Below are positions 55,238 through 64,000 of a stretch of 64,000 nucleotides of DNA, one piece after another. Source of the DNA: Dickeya oryzae. GTDB lineage: Bacteria > Pseudomonadota > Gammaproteobacteria > Enterobacterales > Enterobacteriaceae. The position numbers were made by a program, and so were the translations under genes. Each line of letters begins with the position of its first letter. Position 1 is the first letter of the stretch. The stretch lies in the NCBI RefSeq assembly GCF_009372235.1, contig NZ_ML762920.1, forward strand, positions 1,112,697-1,176,696, given 5' to 3'. The notes below the pieces were generated by a model. It was not told where the DNA came from, did not search any database, and saw only the letters and a program-made list of their open reading frames with translations.

Positions 55238-55273
55238 TCGGATGCCGCACGACACTGAATCAAAAATGGAATA

Positions 55274-55300
55274 AAAGAAGGTGGCTTAGCCACCTTCTTT
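55274..55300. terminator. Bidirectional terminator between emrB and yfiF
   Basis: Arms AGAAGGTGGCT / AGCCACCTTCT, flanked by AAAA on the left and TTTT on the right, so both strands carry a U-tract after the stem. It lies between convergent emrB and yfiF. Confidence 0.92.
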
Positions 55301-55330
55301 TATTCACTCAATCGGCGAACCAAACATCAC

Positions 55331-56446
55331 TTAGCCGTGATGCTGCCGCCACCATTCTGCCAGCAGGATCCCGGTAGCCACCGAGATATTCAGGCTTTCC
55401 ACATTGCCGGTGCCATTAATCGACACTTTGACATCGCCCTGCTGCCAGGCACTGTCTGACAAGCCATCGCCTTCCTGACCCAGCACGATCACCGTCTTCG
55501 CGGGCAGCGAGACTTTCGATAAAGTTGTGCCCTTATGGCTGGACGTCGTCACGATGGTGTAACCCGCAGCACGGAACTGCGCCAGCGCATCAACCAGACC
55601 CTCGGCACTGATTGCTTTCACGTGCTCAGCACCGCCTTCTGCAGTACGCACCGCAGCACCAGACTCCAACTGCGATGCATCATTGACCAGCACGCCTTTC
55701 ACACCAAAGTGCGCGCAACTACGCATGATCCCGCCCAGATTATGTGGATTACCCACATCTTCCAGCGCCAGCACACAGTCAGTGTCCCCCGCCTCACGCA
55801 GGTAAGCCGCAACATCCAGACCACGGCGTTTCTTGATCAGAAAACACACGCCACCGTGATGTTCCGTACCGGATGCACGAACAAGTTCTTCGTCTTCCAC
55901 CACGTGATAAGCCTTGCGGTTAGCCGCCATCCAGCGCAATGCATCACGAAAACGCGGTGTAACTTCTTGTAAAAACCAGCCACGCACAATGGCTTCCGGG
56001 CGGCTTAAGAACAGAGCCTGACAAGCATTTTCGCCGTAAACCCGGGTTTCTTCCGCACGCTGACGGCGGATCTGCTCTGGGTCGACCTGGCTCTTACCGC
56101 TAATTCCGCCGTGATCCGGCGTTTCTCCTGGCGCACGCGATACCGTTTTCCATGGAGAATCAGCATAGTCAGGCGATTCACTTCGAACCGGACGCTCACG
56201 CCCTGCTGACTCACCACGCCATTTTCCGCCACGCCCGGCGCTGTCTTTATTATCCCGATCGCGTCCACCACGCGGCGCACCATCACGCCCTTTACGAGCA
56301 CCACGGTTGCTGTCGCTACGATGGCTATCTCCGTCACCACGACGCTTATCCGATGTCCGTTTTGGCTTGCTTTTCTCGTCGCCATCCTCGCTACGGACGT
56401 ACATGACACGGACTTTGCCGCCCTTTCCACTCAATGTATCGCTCAT
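55331..56446 (-). CDS. yfiF: SpoU-family RNA methyltransferase-like protein YfiF
   Basis: 371 residues from ATG 56446 behind GGAGAAG; the frame is open to 56458. The first 115 residues are low-complexity, rich in Arg, Lys, Asp and Gly ([20 protein letters not shown]), likely an RNA-binding tail. The SpoU/TrmH knot domain is at about 215-371: [24 protein letters not shown] (motif 1), [18 protein letters not shown] (motif 2) and [25 protein letters not shown] (motif 3). The modified RNA site is not established. Confidence 0.93.
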   Translation of the reverse strand: MSDTLSGKGGKVRVMYVRSEDGDEKSKPKRTSDKRRGDGDSHRSDSNRGARKGRDGAPRGGRDRDNKDSAGRGGKWRGESAGRERPVRSESPDYADSPWKTVSRAPGETPDHGGISGKSQVDPEQIRRQRAEETRVYGENACQALFLSRPEAIVRGWFLQEVTPRFRDALRWMAANRKAYHVVEDEELVRASGTEHHGGVCFLIKKRRGLDVAAYLREAGDTDCVLALEDVGNPHNLGGIMRSCAHFGVKGVLVNDASQLESGAAVRTAEGGAEHVKAISAEGLVDALAQFRAAGYTIVTTSSHKGTTLSKVSLPAKTVIVLGQEGDGLSDSAWQQGDVKVSINGTGNVESLNISVATGILLAEWWRQHHG

Positions 56447-56688
56447 GATCTTCTCCACCTACGCGCTGGGCGCGAAGATTACCCTATGTACACCAGGTTA
56501 GCCACCAGCCCGATCATAAAAGTCACTAACTATTGTAACTATTGGGTAAAACGCCTTGTTGGTGTTCCACAGGCTATCCATACTTATCCTGTTTTCGCAC
56601 CACAGTTGTTGAGCCTTTTGCGCCAGATGGACGCATCTTCATCAACAATACACTTGATTACAGCCCTTTTTCTATCAGAGGCCCGTTT

Positions 56689-57114
56689 ATGAATACGGTA
56701 TGTGCATTCTGCAACGCCACAAATCGACTGCCAGAAGAACGTATTAATGAAAACCAGAGCGCCAAATGCGGTCGTTGCGGTCATCCCTTGTTTAATGGGG
56801 AGGTGATCAACGCCACGGAAAAGACACTGGATAAATTACTACAGGACGATCTGCCGGTGGTGGTGGACTTCTGGGCCCCCTGGTGCGGCCCGTGCGTCAA
56901 CTTTGCACCCGTATTTGAAAGCGTCGCCGACGAAAATGCCGACAAGATCCGCTTTGTGAAAGTGAACACTGAGGCAGAACCGGCTCTGAGCGCCCGTTTT
57001 CGTATCCGCAGTATCCCGACTATCATGCTCTTCAAGCAAGGGAAAATGGTCGATATGCTTAGCGGCGCGATGCCTAAAGCCCCTTTTGAGAGCTGGCTTA
57101 ACGAATCGCTCTAA
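56689..57114 (+). CDS. trxC: Thioredoxin 2
   Basis: 141 residues from ATG 56689; the frame opens earlier at 56542 without homology. An N-terminal zinc ribbon has Cys5, Cys8, Cys27 and Cys30. The thioredoxin domain carries the active site WAPWCGPC (Cys66 and Cys69) and the cis-proline SIPTIMLF. It reduces disulfides in the cytoplasm and in E. coli is induced by OxyR; the upstream region was not resolved for an OxyR site. Divergent from yfiF. Confidence 0.97.
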   Translation: MNTVCAFCNATNRLPEERINENQSAKCGRCGHPLFNGEVINATEKTLDKLLQDDLPVVVDFWAPWCGPCVNFAPVFESVADENADKIRFVKVNTEAEPALSARFRIRSIPTIMLFKQGKMVDMLSGAMPKAPFESWLNESL

Positions 57115-57147
57115 GTACGCCCTGACCCCGCATCATCACCAACAATC

Positions 57148-57172
57148 GCCCCGTTTACCACACGGGGCTTTT
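57148..57172 (+). terminator. Terminator of trxC
   Basis: Arms GCCCCGT / ACGGGGC with a 7-base loop, followed by TTTT, 34 bases after the trxC stop. Confidence 0.88.
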
Positions 57173-57217
57173 GGTCAGCAGCCCGGTCGTTTAGAATGAC
57201 GCTTTTAACGGAAAATC

Positions 57218-57934
57218 ATGACCGGTAACGCTGTTCTGCGTCTGCGCCAGCAACGCCTTGCTCTCTCCACACGCCCATTTCGCGCCCGCGGTTGTCGCGT
57301 GACGCGCTGCCAGCGTTGTCTGCTGCCGGAAATTCACTGTCTGTGCGATACCCTCTCACCCAGCACCGCTCGCAGTCGTTTCTGTCTGGTCATGTTCGAT
57401 ACTGAACCGCTAAAACCCAGTAATACCGGTCGTCTGATTGCCGACATTCTGCCGCAAACAGATGCCTTCTTGTGGTCTCGCACCGAACCTGACCCGGCCT
57501 TGCTTGATGCATTGCAAACCCCAGACTATCAACCCTGGCTGGTATTTCTGGCTGACGCCGACGAAGAAGGGCGTCAGGTTTGTCATCAGTTACCCGACAG
57601 TGGCAAACCACCATTGTTTGTGATGCTCGACGGCACCTGGCCAGAAGCGCGCAAGATGTTCCGCAAAAGCCCGTACCTCGATTCATTACCGATCCTGTCG
57701 CTCAGCGTGGACGCGTTATCCTGTTATCAACTGCGGGAAGCCAGTAGCGACGGACAACACTGCACAGCGGAAATCGCCATCGCCTTGTTGCGTCAGGCCG
57801 GTGACCACGATGCCGCCAACGCGCTGGGCGCGCATTTTGATCGTTTTCGCCGCCACTATCTGGCAGGCAAAGCCCATCATGCGAAAAAGAAAATTTCATC
57901 TACTGTCACAGCAAAATCAGCAACTGACGTTTAA
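57218..57934 (+). CDS. tapT: tRNA-uridine aminocarboxypropyltransferase TapT (DTW domain)
   Basis: 238 residues of the DTW family. The cysteine motif is CRVTRCQRCLLPEIHCLCDTLSP, and the signature DGTWPEARKMFRKSPYL contains D-x-T-W. E. coli TapT (YfiP) makes acp3U at position 47 of several tRNAs from S-adenosylmethionine. It is followed after 33 bases by pat, probably on the same transcript, as in E. coli. Confidence 0.93.
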   Translation: MTGNAVLRLRQQRLALSTRPFRARGCRVTRCQRCLLPEIHCLCDTLSPSTARSRFCLVMFDTEPLKPSNTGRLIADILPQTDAFLWSRTEPDPALLDALQTPDYQPWLVFLADADEEGRQVCHQLPDSGKPPLFVMLDGTWPEARKMFRKSPYLDSLPILSLSVDALSCYQLREASSDGQHCTAEIAIALLRQAGDHDAANALGAHFDRFRRHYLAGKAHHAKKKISSTVTAKSATDV

Positions 57935-57967
57935 GATCAATCAGGTGTATTCCAACAGGAGTAACTG

Positions 57968-60634
57968 ATGAGCCAACGTGGATTAGAAGCACTGCTGCGA
58001 CCGCGTTCAATCGCGGTGCTCGGGGCATCGGAAAAACCGGGACGGGCGGGTTTTCTGATGATGCGCAATCTGCTTGATGGCGGATTCAACGGGCCGGTGC
58101 TGCCGGTAACGCCTAAATACAAGGCAGTGTGCGGTGTTCTGGCGTACCGCGACGTCGCAAGCCTGCCAATGACGCCTGACCTTGCGGTTATCTGCACACG
58201 TGCTGATCGTAATCTATCGCTGCTGGAGGCGTTGGGACAACGAGGCTGTAAAACCGTCATCGTGCTTTCCGCTCCGCCATCGCAATTCACCGAGTTGAAA
58301 AGCTGTGCCGCCCGCTACGCGATGCGCCTGTTAGGCCCGAATAGCCTCGGGCTGTTAGCCCCCTGGCAGGGGCTTAACGCCAGCTTTTCACCAGTACCGA
58401 TTTTAAAAGGCAAACTGGCGTTTATTTCCCAGTCGGCGGCGGTCTCCAATACCATACTGGACTGGGCGCAACAACGCGGCATTGGCTTCTCTTACTTTAT
58501 CGCACTGGGTGACAGCCTGGATATTGACGTTGATGACCTGCTGGATTTTCTGGCGCGAGACGGTAAAACCAGCGCCATTTTGCTGCATCTGGAGCACATC
58601 AGCGACGCCAGACGTTTTCTTTCTGCCGCACGCAGTGCTTCTCGTAATAAACCGATTCTGGTTATCAAAAGTGGTCGCAGCCAACAGGCGCAGCAACTGC
58701 TGTATGACGGCCAGCATGGGCTGGATGCCGCCTATGACGCCGCTATCCAGCGTGCCGGGCTGCTACGGGTGCAAGACACCCACGAACTGTTTTCGGCAGT
58801 GGAAACCCTCAGTCACTTGCGCCCGTTGCGTGGTGAGCGCTTGCTGATTGTCAGCAATGGCGCTTCCCCTGCCGCCCAGGCGCTGGACCAGTTGATTGCA
58901 CGCCAGGGCAAACTGGCAAAATTAAGTGAAGCAACGCAACAGGCGTTACGCGCCGTATTGCCTGACGATGTCACTATCGGCAATCCGCTCGATTTGCGCG
59001 ATGACGCGACCCCACAACGCTATCAGGCTACGCTGTCGGCACTACTCGATAGCGACGATTATGATGCTCTGCTGATCATTCATGCCCCCAGCGCCGCCGC
59101 TCCCGGGACGGAAAGCGCGGAAAGCCTGATTCAGTTGTTGCAGCAACACCCACGCGGCAAGCGTATTACATTGCTGACCAACTGGTGCGGCGAGTTCTCC
59201 TCGCAAGAAGCGCGTCGTCTGTTCAACGAGGCAGGAATCCCAACCTATCGAACGCCGGAAGGTTCGGTCACAGCATTCATGCATATCGTTGAATACCGCC
59301 GCAACCAGAAGCAGCTAAAAGAAACCCCAGCGCTGCCTTCCGACCTCACCGCCAATACCGCACAGGCACACCAGTTGATCAGTCAGGCGTTGCAGGAAGG
59401 TGCCACCCGGCTCGATACCCATGAAGTGCAGCCGATTCTGCAGGCCTACGGCCTGAATACGCTGCCGACCTGGATTGCCAGCGATAGCACTGAGGCGGTG
59501 TACATCGCGGAAAAAATTGGCTATCCCGTGGCGCTTAAACTGCGCTCGCCAGATATTCCCCACAAGTCGGAAATTCAGGGCGTTATGCTGTATCTGCAAA
59601 ATGCCCAGGAGGTACAACTGGCGGCAGAAGCGATGTTGGAACGGGTCAGGCATACCACCCCACAGGCACGCGTTCACGGTTTGCTGGTGCAGGGCATGGC
59701 CAACCGCACCGGTGCGCTGGAGCTACGCATCGCCGTCGAGCAGGATGCTATCTTCGGCCCGATCATTATGCTGGGAGAAGGCGGTACGGAATGGAACCGG
59801 GAAACACAAGCAGCAGTAGCCTTGCCGCCGCTGAACATGGCACTGGCGCGCTACCTGATCGTTCAGGCATTAAAAAGCGGTAAGATCCGTAGCCAAAATG
59901 CCCTCAAGCCATTAGATATCGCCGCCTTCAGCCGGTTACTGGTGCAGGTTTCCAACCTGATTCTGGATTGCCCAGAGATTGTGCGTCTGGATATTCACCC
60001 ACTGCTGGCTTCCGGCGAGGAGTTTACGTTGCTGGATGTGACCTTACATTTGGCCCCCTTCAGCGGCGACTCACAATCGCGCTTATCGATTCGTCCGTAT
60101 CCACAGGAACTGGAAGAGACTGTTTTGCTCAAGGATGGCTCATCCTGCCTGTTCCGCCCTATTCTTCCTGAAGACGAACCGCTGCTGGCTCATTTTATCG
60201 GCAAAGTGACGCGTGAAGATCTGTACTACCGCTATTTCAGTGAAATCAATGAATTTACCCATGAAGATTTAGCCAATATGACCCAGATTGACTACGATCG
60301 TGAAATGGCGTTTATTGCTGTCCGGGCTGATATCACCGGTGAGCCGGAAATTATCGGGGTCACACGCGCGATTGCCGACCCTGACAACATCAGCGCAGAA
60401 TTCGCGGTACTGGTGCGTTCTGATCTGAAAGGACTGGGGTTAGGCAGAAGGCTACTGGAGAAATTGATCCACTACGCCAGCCTGCACGGACTCAATCGCC
60501 TTAGCGGGATTACAATGCCGAATAATCAGGGAATGGTCTCTCTGGCGAAGAAACTGGGCTTTAACGTTGACGTACAACTGGAAGACGGCATTGTCACACT
60601 GGAACTGCCGTTGGGTACGCCTGTGCAGCCATAA
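57968..60634 (+). CDS. pat: Protein lysine acetyltransferase Pat (YfiQ/PatZ)
   Basis: 888 residues. The N-terminal ~690 form an NDP-forming acyl-CoA synthetase-like part: CoA-binding RPRSIAVLGASEKPGRAGFLMMRNLLDGGFNGPVLPV (10-46), GPNSLGLLAPWQGLN, FISQSAAVSN and an ATP-grasp region ALKLRSPDIPHKSEIQGVML. The C-terminal GNAT domain (about 720-880) has the acetyl-CoA loop VRSDLKGLGLGRRLLEKL. It acetylates lysines of metabolic enzymes such as acetyl-CoA synthetase. Ribosome site AGGAG is 6 bases before ATG. Confidence 0.96.
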   Translation: MSQRGLEALLRPRSIAVLGASEKPGRAGFLMMRNLLDGGFNGPVLPVTPKYKAVCGVLAYRDVASLPMTPDLAVICTRADRNLSLLEALGQRGCKTVIVLSAPPSQFTELKSCAARYAMRLLGPNSLGLLAPWQGLNASFSPVPILKGKLAFISQSAAVSNTILDWAQQRGIGFSYFIALGDSLDIDVDDLLDFLARDGKTSAILLHLEHISDARRFLSAARSASRNKPILVIKSGRSQQAQQLLYDGQHGLDAAYDAAIQRAGLLRVQDTHELFSAVETLSHLRPLRGERLLIVSNGASPAAQALDQLIARQGKLAKLSEATQQALRAVLPDDVTIGNPLDLRDDATPQRYQATLSALLDSDDYDALLIIHAPSAAAPGTESAESLIQLLQQHPRGKRITLLTNWCGEFSSQEARRLFNEAGIPTYRTPEGSVTAFMHIVEYRRNQKQLKETPALPSDLTANTAQAHQLISQALQEGATRLDTHEVQPILQAYGLNTLPTWIASDSTEAVYIAEKIGYPVALKLRSPDIPHKSEIQGVMLYLQNAQEVQLAAEAMLERVRHTTPQARVHGLLVQGMANRTGALELRIAVEQDAIFGPIIMLGEGGTEWNRETQAAVALPPLNMALARYLIVQALKSGKIRSQNALKPLDIAAFSRLLVQVSNLILDCPEIVRLDIHPLLASGEEFTLLDVTLHLAPFSGDSQSRLSIRPYPQELEETVLLKDGSSCLFRPILPEDEPLLAHFIGKVTREDLYYRYFSEINEFTHEDLANMTQIDYDREMAFIAVRADITGEPEIIGVTRAIADPDNISAEFAVLVRSDLKGLGLGRRLLEKLIHYASLHGLNRLSGITMPNNQGMVSLAKKLGFNVDVQLEDGIVTLELPLGTPVQP

Positions 60635-60787
60635 CCCGTACGTAGATGTGGCTGAGATCTCGCTACCGGCAGTAAAACTTGCTCACACGCCTGCCAAGTA
60701 GTGGTATCATCGCCCGATTCGGCTATGCCTTAACATGTATTTCATGACCATGTGGTTGTCCCACGATGAGAGAAGAATCGCACTGTG

Positions 60788-62143
60788 ATGTTGTCAAAAT
60801 TAAAGCGGACTAAATATCAACAACACCTTGCACAATTGCCTAAAATTCCCCAGTCTGCCGATGACGTCCAGACGCTTCACAGCCCAGCGCATTTCCGTGC
60901 TACGCTGACAGAGCTGATTCTGCAGGCCAGGAAACGCATCTATCTGGTGGCCTTGTATCTGGAACACGATGATGGCGGCGAAGGTATTTTGTCTGCACTC
61001 TATCAAGCCAAACGTCAATGCCCGGAACTGGAGATCAATGTACTGGTCGACTGGCATCGTGCTCAACGCGGTCGTATCGGTGTCGCGGCAGATAGCACAA
61101 ACGCCGACTGGTACTACGAGATGGCGCAGCGATACGATGACGCCGCTTTCCCGATTTATGGCATTCCGGTCAATACCCGTGAGGCATTGGGTGTCTTGCA
61201 CCTGAAAGGGTTTATTATCGATGACACCGTACTCTATAGCGGTGCCAGTCTGAATGATGTCTATCTCCATCAGCATGAAAAGTACCGATATGACCGTTAT
61301 CAGTTAATTCATAACCCGGTACTGGCTGATGTCATGGCGCGTTATGTACAAGACCTGCTGGTGTCATCTGCCGTACAACGGCTGGACACCTCTTCTCGTC
61401 CCAAAACCATCGACATTAAAAATGATATCCGTCAGTTCCGTCAGTCGCTGCGTTCGGCAACGTATCTGCTACCGGGAGTCGGCGACAACAACAATCGGTT
61501 GACGGTCACACCGCTGGTTGGGCTGGGTAAACAAAGCCCACTGAATCAGACCATCCACCATTTGATGTACTGCACCGATCAGCATCTGGTGATGTGTACG
61601 CCGTATTTCAATCTACCCGCCTTGCTGGTGCGCAACATTATTCGCCTGCTACGTGACGGCAAACAGATTGAGATTATTATTGGCGATAAAACGGCAAACG
61701 ACTTTTTCATCCCGGAAGACCAACCGTTTCGGATTATCGGTGCGCTACCTTACCTGTATGAAATCAACCTACGTCGCTTCCTGAGCCGCCTGCAGAAATA
61801 TATCGATAGCAACCAGTTAGTGGTTCGCCTGTGGAAGGATGGAGACAACAGTTTCCACCTTAAAGGCATGTGGGTAGATGATCATTGGCAATTACTGACG
61901 GGCAATAACCTCAATCCTCGTGCCTGGCGGCTGGATCTGGAAAACGCCATCCTGATTCATGACCCGGAACAGGTGTTGCAAGCACAGCGTCAGCAGGAGC
62001 TGGAATGCATTCGTGCTCATACCCAGGTCATCACGCACTATCAGCAGTTGCAGAGCATTGCACAATATCCGCTAAAAGCACGCAAACTCATCCGTCGCTT
62101 GCGCCGAATCCGTATTGACCGCCTGATTAGTCGAATTCTGTAG
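60788..62143 (+). CDS. pssA: CDP-diacylglycerol-serine O-phosphatidyltransferase PssA
   Basis: 451 residues from ATG 60788, the E. coli length; a GTG at 60785 precedes it. It makes phosphatidylserine, the precursor of phosphatidylethanolamine. Phospholipase D family with two HKD motifs: HLKGFIIDDTVLYSGASLND (about 138-157) and FHLKGMWVDDHWQLLTGNNLN (about 357-377). The basic C-terminus RKLIRRLRRIRIDRL probably binds membrane or ribosomes. It is a peripheral enzyme without membrane helices. Confidence 0.97.
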   Translation: MLSKLKRTKYQQHLAQLPKIPQSADDVQTLHSPAHFRATLTELILQARKRIYLVALYLEHDDGGEGILSALYQAKRQCPELEINVLVDWHRAQRGRIGVAADSTNADWYYEMAQRYDDAAFPIYGIPVNTREALGVLHLKGFIIDDTVLYSGASLNDVYLHQHEKYRYDRYQLIHNPVLADVMARYVQDLLVSSAVQRLDTSSRPKTIDIKNDIRQFRQSLRSATYLLPGVGDNNNRLTVTPLVGLGKQSPLNQTIHHLMYCTDQHLVMCTPYFNLPALLVRNIIRLLRDGKQIEIIIGDKTANDFFIPEDQPFRIIGALPYLYEINLRRFLSRLQKYIDSNQLVVRLWKDGDNSFHLKGMWVDDHWQLLTGNNLNPRAWRLDLENAILIHDPEQVLQAQRQQELECIRAHTQVITHYQQLQSIAQYPLKARKLIRRLRRIRIDRLISRIL

Positions 62144-62151
62144 CACTTCCC

Positions 62152-62184
62152 GCCATTCCGGGACGTTCACCACTCCGGAATGGC
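62152..62184 (+). terminator. Hairpin downstream of pssA
   Basis: Arms GCCATTCCGG / CCGGAATGGC with a 13-base loop, 8 bases after the pssA stop. The following U-tract is short, so termination efficiency is uncertain. Confidence 0.72.
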
Positions 62185-62257
62185 GCTTCATGTATCCGTT
62201 TAATTCACCCTCGTCTGACTGAGACTCACTAAAAGCAGGAAACATTGCGGCTGGTGC

Positions 62258-62281
62258 GTAGCCGACACTGCAGTCGGCTAC
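62258..62281 (-). terminator. Hairpin downstream of kgtP
   Basis: Arms GTAGCCGA / TCGGCTAC with an 8-base loop, 23 bases beyond the kgtP stop on its strand. Candidate terminator of kgtP. Confidence 0.6.
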
Positions 62282-62304
62282 TGTTTATAGTAGATACTGG
62301 CACA

Positions 62305-63603
62305 TCATGAGAGCTTTTCGCCTTTCCCTTTATGGTGTAACCCCAGCGATACCAGAAACGCCAATGCTCCCATTAATGATACATACCAAAAGAAGGACTC
62401 CTCCGCCCCCAGCGACTTCAGCGATAAAGCGACATACTCAGCAGAACCGCCAAACAGGGCATTCGCTACAGCGTAAGATAACCCGACCCCCAGCGCCCTG
62501 ACCTCTGGAGGAAACATTTCTGCCTTCAAAATACCACTGATAGAGGTATAAAAGCTCACTATCACCAACGCCAGCATAACCAGAGAGAAGGCAATAACCG
62601 GGTTGGTCACCCCCTGCAAAGTAGACAGAATCGGTACCGTCAATAATGCCGATAGCGACCCAAAAAGCAGCATGGAACTACGGCGACCAATTTTATCAGA
62701 CAGTGCACCGAACAACGGTTGCAGTAACATGAAGACAAACAGTGCCAGTGTCATCAATCCGCTGGCCGACTTGGCATTCATTCCGGCGGTATTCACCAGA
62801 TATTTCTGCATGTAAGTCGTGTAGGTATAAAAGCTCAGCGAGCCGCCCGCAGTAAACCCCAACACCATGATAAACGCCTTGCGGTTGTGCCACAGTCCAC
62901 GCAGCGATCCGGCATCTTTACGTGCACGGGTTTCGCTATTTGATGTTTCATTGAGTGAACGACGCAAAAACAGTGCCACCACCGCCAACGCCGCTCCCAG
63001 AGCAAAGGGGATACGCCATCCCCATGTGCGCAACTCCACGTCAGAAAGCAGATGTTGCAGGATAACCACCACCAGTAACGCCAGCAATTGGCCACCAATC
63101 AGCGTAACATACTGGAAAGATGCATAAAATCCCTTACGCCCTTCCAGCGCCACTTCACTCATGTAAGTCGCGCTGGTCCCGTATTCCCCCCCCACTGATA
63201 GCCCTTGAAATAAACGCGCTATCAGCAGTAATAATGGTGCCCACACCCCAATCGAGGCATAACCGGGTAAGCAGGCAATCACCAACGATCCCAGACACAT
63301 CATGCACACCGATATCAGCATCGACTTTTTACGACCGTATTTATCAGCGATGTAGCCAAACAACCAACCACCGATGGGGCGCATCAGAAATCCGGCAGCA
63401 AAGACACCAGCAGTTTGTAACAGCTGCGTAGTCGTATTACCGGTTGGGAAGAAGATATGGGCAAAATAAAGAGAACAAAACGAATAGACGTAAAAATCAA
63501 ACCACTCAACCAAATTACCCGAGGATGCGCCGACAATTGCCCAAATGCGTTGACGCGTGCTACTGACCATTATTCCATCCTGTGGCTTTATTGTATTCAC
63601 CAT
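62305..63603 (-). CDS. kgtP: Alpha-ketoglutarate/proton symporter KgtP
   Basis: 432 residues, as in E. coli, from ATG 63603; an ATG 11 codons downstream also has a good ribosome site (AGGA). Metabolite:H+ symporter MFS protein with twelve helices. The segment [34 protein letters not shown] and motif [19 protein letters not shown], with its second copy [14 protein letters not shown], are conserved. It imports 2-oxoglutarate. Position next to a ribosomal RNA operon matches the E. coli kgtP-rrnG neighbourhood. Confidence 0.96.
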   Translation of the reverse strand: MVNTIKPQDGIMVSSTRQRIWAIVGASSGNLVEWFDFYVYSFCSLYFAHIFFPTGNTTTQLLQTAGVFAAGFLMRPIGGWLFGYIADKYGRKKSMLISVCMMCLGSLVIACLPGYASIGVWAPLLLLIARLFQGLSVGGEYGTSATYMSEVALEGRKGFYASFQYVTLIGGQLLALLVVVILQHLLSDVELRTWGWRIPFALGAALAVVALFLRRSLNETSNSETRARKDAGSLRGLWHNRKAFIMVLGFTAGGSLSFYTYTTYMQKYLVNTAGMNAKSASGLMTLALFVFMLLQPLFGALSDKIGRRSSMLLFGSLSALLTVPILSTLQGVTNPVIAFSLVMLALVIVSFYTSISGILKAEMFPPEVRALGVGLSYAVANALFGGSAEYVALSLKSLGAEESFFWYVSLMGALAFLVSLGLHHKGKGEKLS

Positions 63604-63876
63604 ATATGATTCACCCTTTCTGTCTGTTATTTCATTATTCTTTTATATATAGCAGACACAATAAAACAGGCTTGAGGATTCAGGCAAAGACTAATCAGCT
63701 CATGTAATTATTTAAGCCGGAAAAAGGATGTGATCGTTATATCCAACTACATGGCTGAAGTAGGCTAAATACGTGATACACAGAGAGTAAACGAAAAGGA
63801 TCCACAAAATACCGATCCATGGATCTTGCTTTCGGGAACGAAAGTCGACAAACAACCGATGACAAATAACGAATAA

Positions 63877-63912
63877 AGCAAAAGGCCCGCTCTTTCGAAC
63901 GGGCCTTTTGCT
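63877..63912 (-). terminator. rRNA operon terminator
   Basis: Arms AGCAAAAGGCCCG / CGGGCCTTTTGCT around TCTTTCGAA, directly beyond the 5S gene on the minus strand and ending in a T-rich tract. A typical rrn T1-like terminator. Confidence 0.92.
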
Positions 63913-63919
63913 TTGTTTG

Positions 63920-64000
63920 ATGTCTGGCAGTTCCCTACTCTCGCATGGGGAGACCCCACACTACCATCGGCGCTACGGCGTTTCACTTCTGAGTTCGGCA
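63920..64000 (-). rRNA. rrf: 5S ribosomal RNA (3' part, cut by window edge)
   Basis: The minus strand reads ATGCCGAACTCAGAAGTGAA-like sequence from the edge, then the conserved GCCGATGGTAGTGTGGGG and GCGAGAGTAGGGAACTGCCA, ending in GACAT. This is the last ~81 of ~120 bases of an enterobacterial 5S gene. The rest of the rrn operon lies to the right of the window and is transcribed toward kgtP. Confidence 0.97.

Noticed and set aside
1..64000. CRISPR array
   Set aside because: The tandem repeats found are directly adjacent short units (9-17 bp) without regular unique spacers, and no cas genes are present.

Overview
The window is a piece of an enterobacterial chromosome (order Enterobacterales). 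Its gene content and G+C-rich coding DNA fit Dickeya or a close Pectobacteriaceae relative best. The core proteins are close to those of Escherichia coli, but the gene order is a mosaic of three E. coli neighbourhoods plus accessory metabolic clusters. The species is an inference from memory of gene families; no database was searched.

Layout. (1) Positions 1-6463 are an AT-rich accessory island abutting the 3' end of a tRNA-Thr(CGT) gene (thrW). It holds an AAA+ ATPase with an unrecognised helical partner cut by the window edge, then a phage-satellite-like set (inovirus Gp2/YagK-YfjJ family protein, YfjI/DUF3987 protein, AlpA regulator, an orphan 337-residue protein) and a frameshifted gene remnant. 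No integrase is visible. (2) 6464-17492 is core: thrW, proA, proB, crl, frsA, gpt, pepD, dinB, yafK/dpaA, yafJ, gmhA. (3) 17866-26867 has fadE, then a complete methionine salvage locus (mtnK, mtnA, mtnDCB, mtnE, mtnU) lying between fadE and the yafV/mtnU gene, which are neighbours in E. coli. Tandem MetJ-type boxes lie in both divergent promoter regions. (4) 26871-27263 is a gene-free, MITE-like repeat with inverted ends.

(5) 27265-44746 is a purine-ring (allantoin) nitrogen cluster in the Klebsiella hpx style. It contains allantoate amidohydrolase and ureidoglycine aminotransferase, a polar amino-acid-type ABC transporter, the RpiR regulator HpxU, hpxWXYZ (oxalurate/oxamate), hpxSAB (GntR regulator, allantoin racemase, allantoinase), an NCS1 permease, allophanate hydrolase and a second GntR regulator. 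Together these would take allantoin through allantoate, ureidoglycine, oxalurate and oxamate to oxalate, releasing ammonia. A perfect palindrome, TTGTATACAA, precedes both the permease and the allophanate hydrolase and is a candidate HpxS operator.

(6) 45400-55237 follows the E. coli 60-minute order: proVWX (glycine betaine uptake), a YgaY-like MFS protein, ygaZH (branched-chain amino acid export), emrR and emrAB. (7) 55331-64000 follows the rrnG neighbourhood: yfiF, trxC, tapT, pat, pssA, kgtP and the 3' part of a 5S rRNA gene that runs off the right edge.

A recurrent feature is a set of short tandem arrays (units of 9-17 bp, two to four copies) in intergenic DNA, one of which runs in frame through the start region of proX. 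They look like slippage-prone, potentially variable loci.
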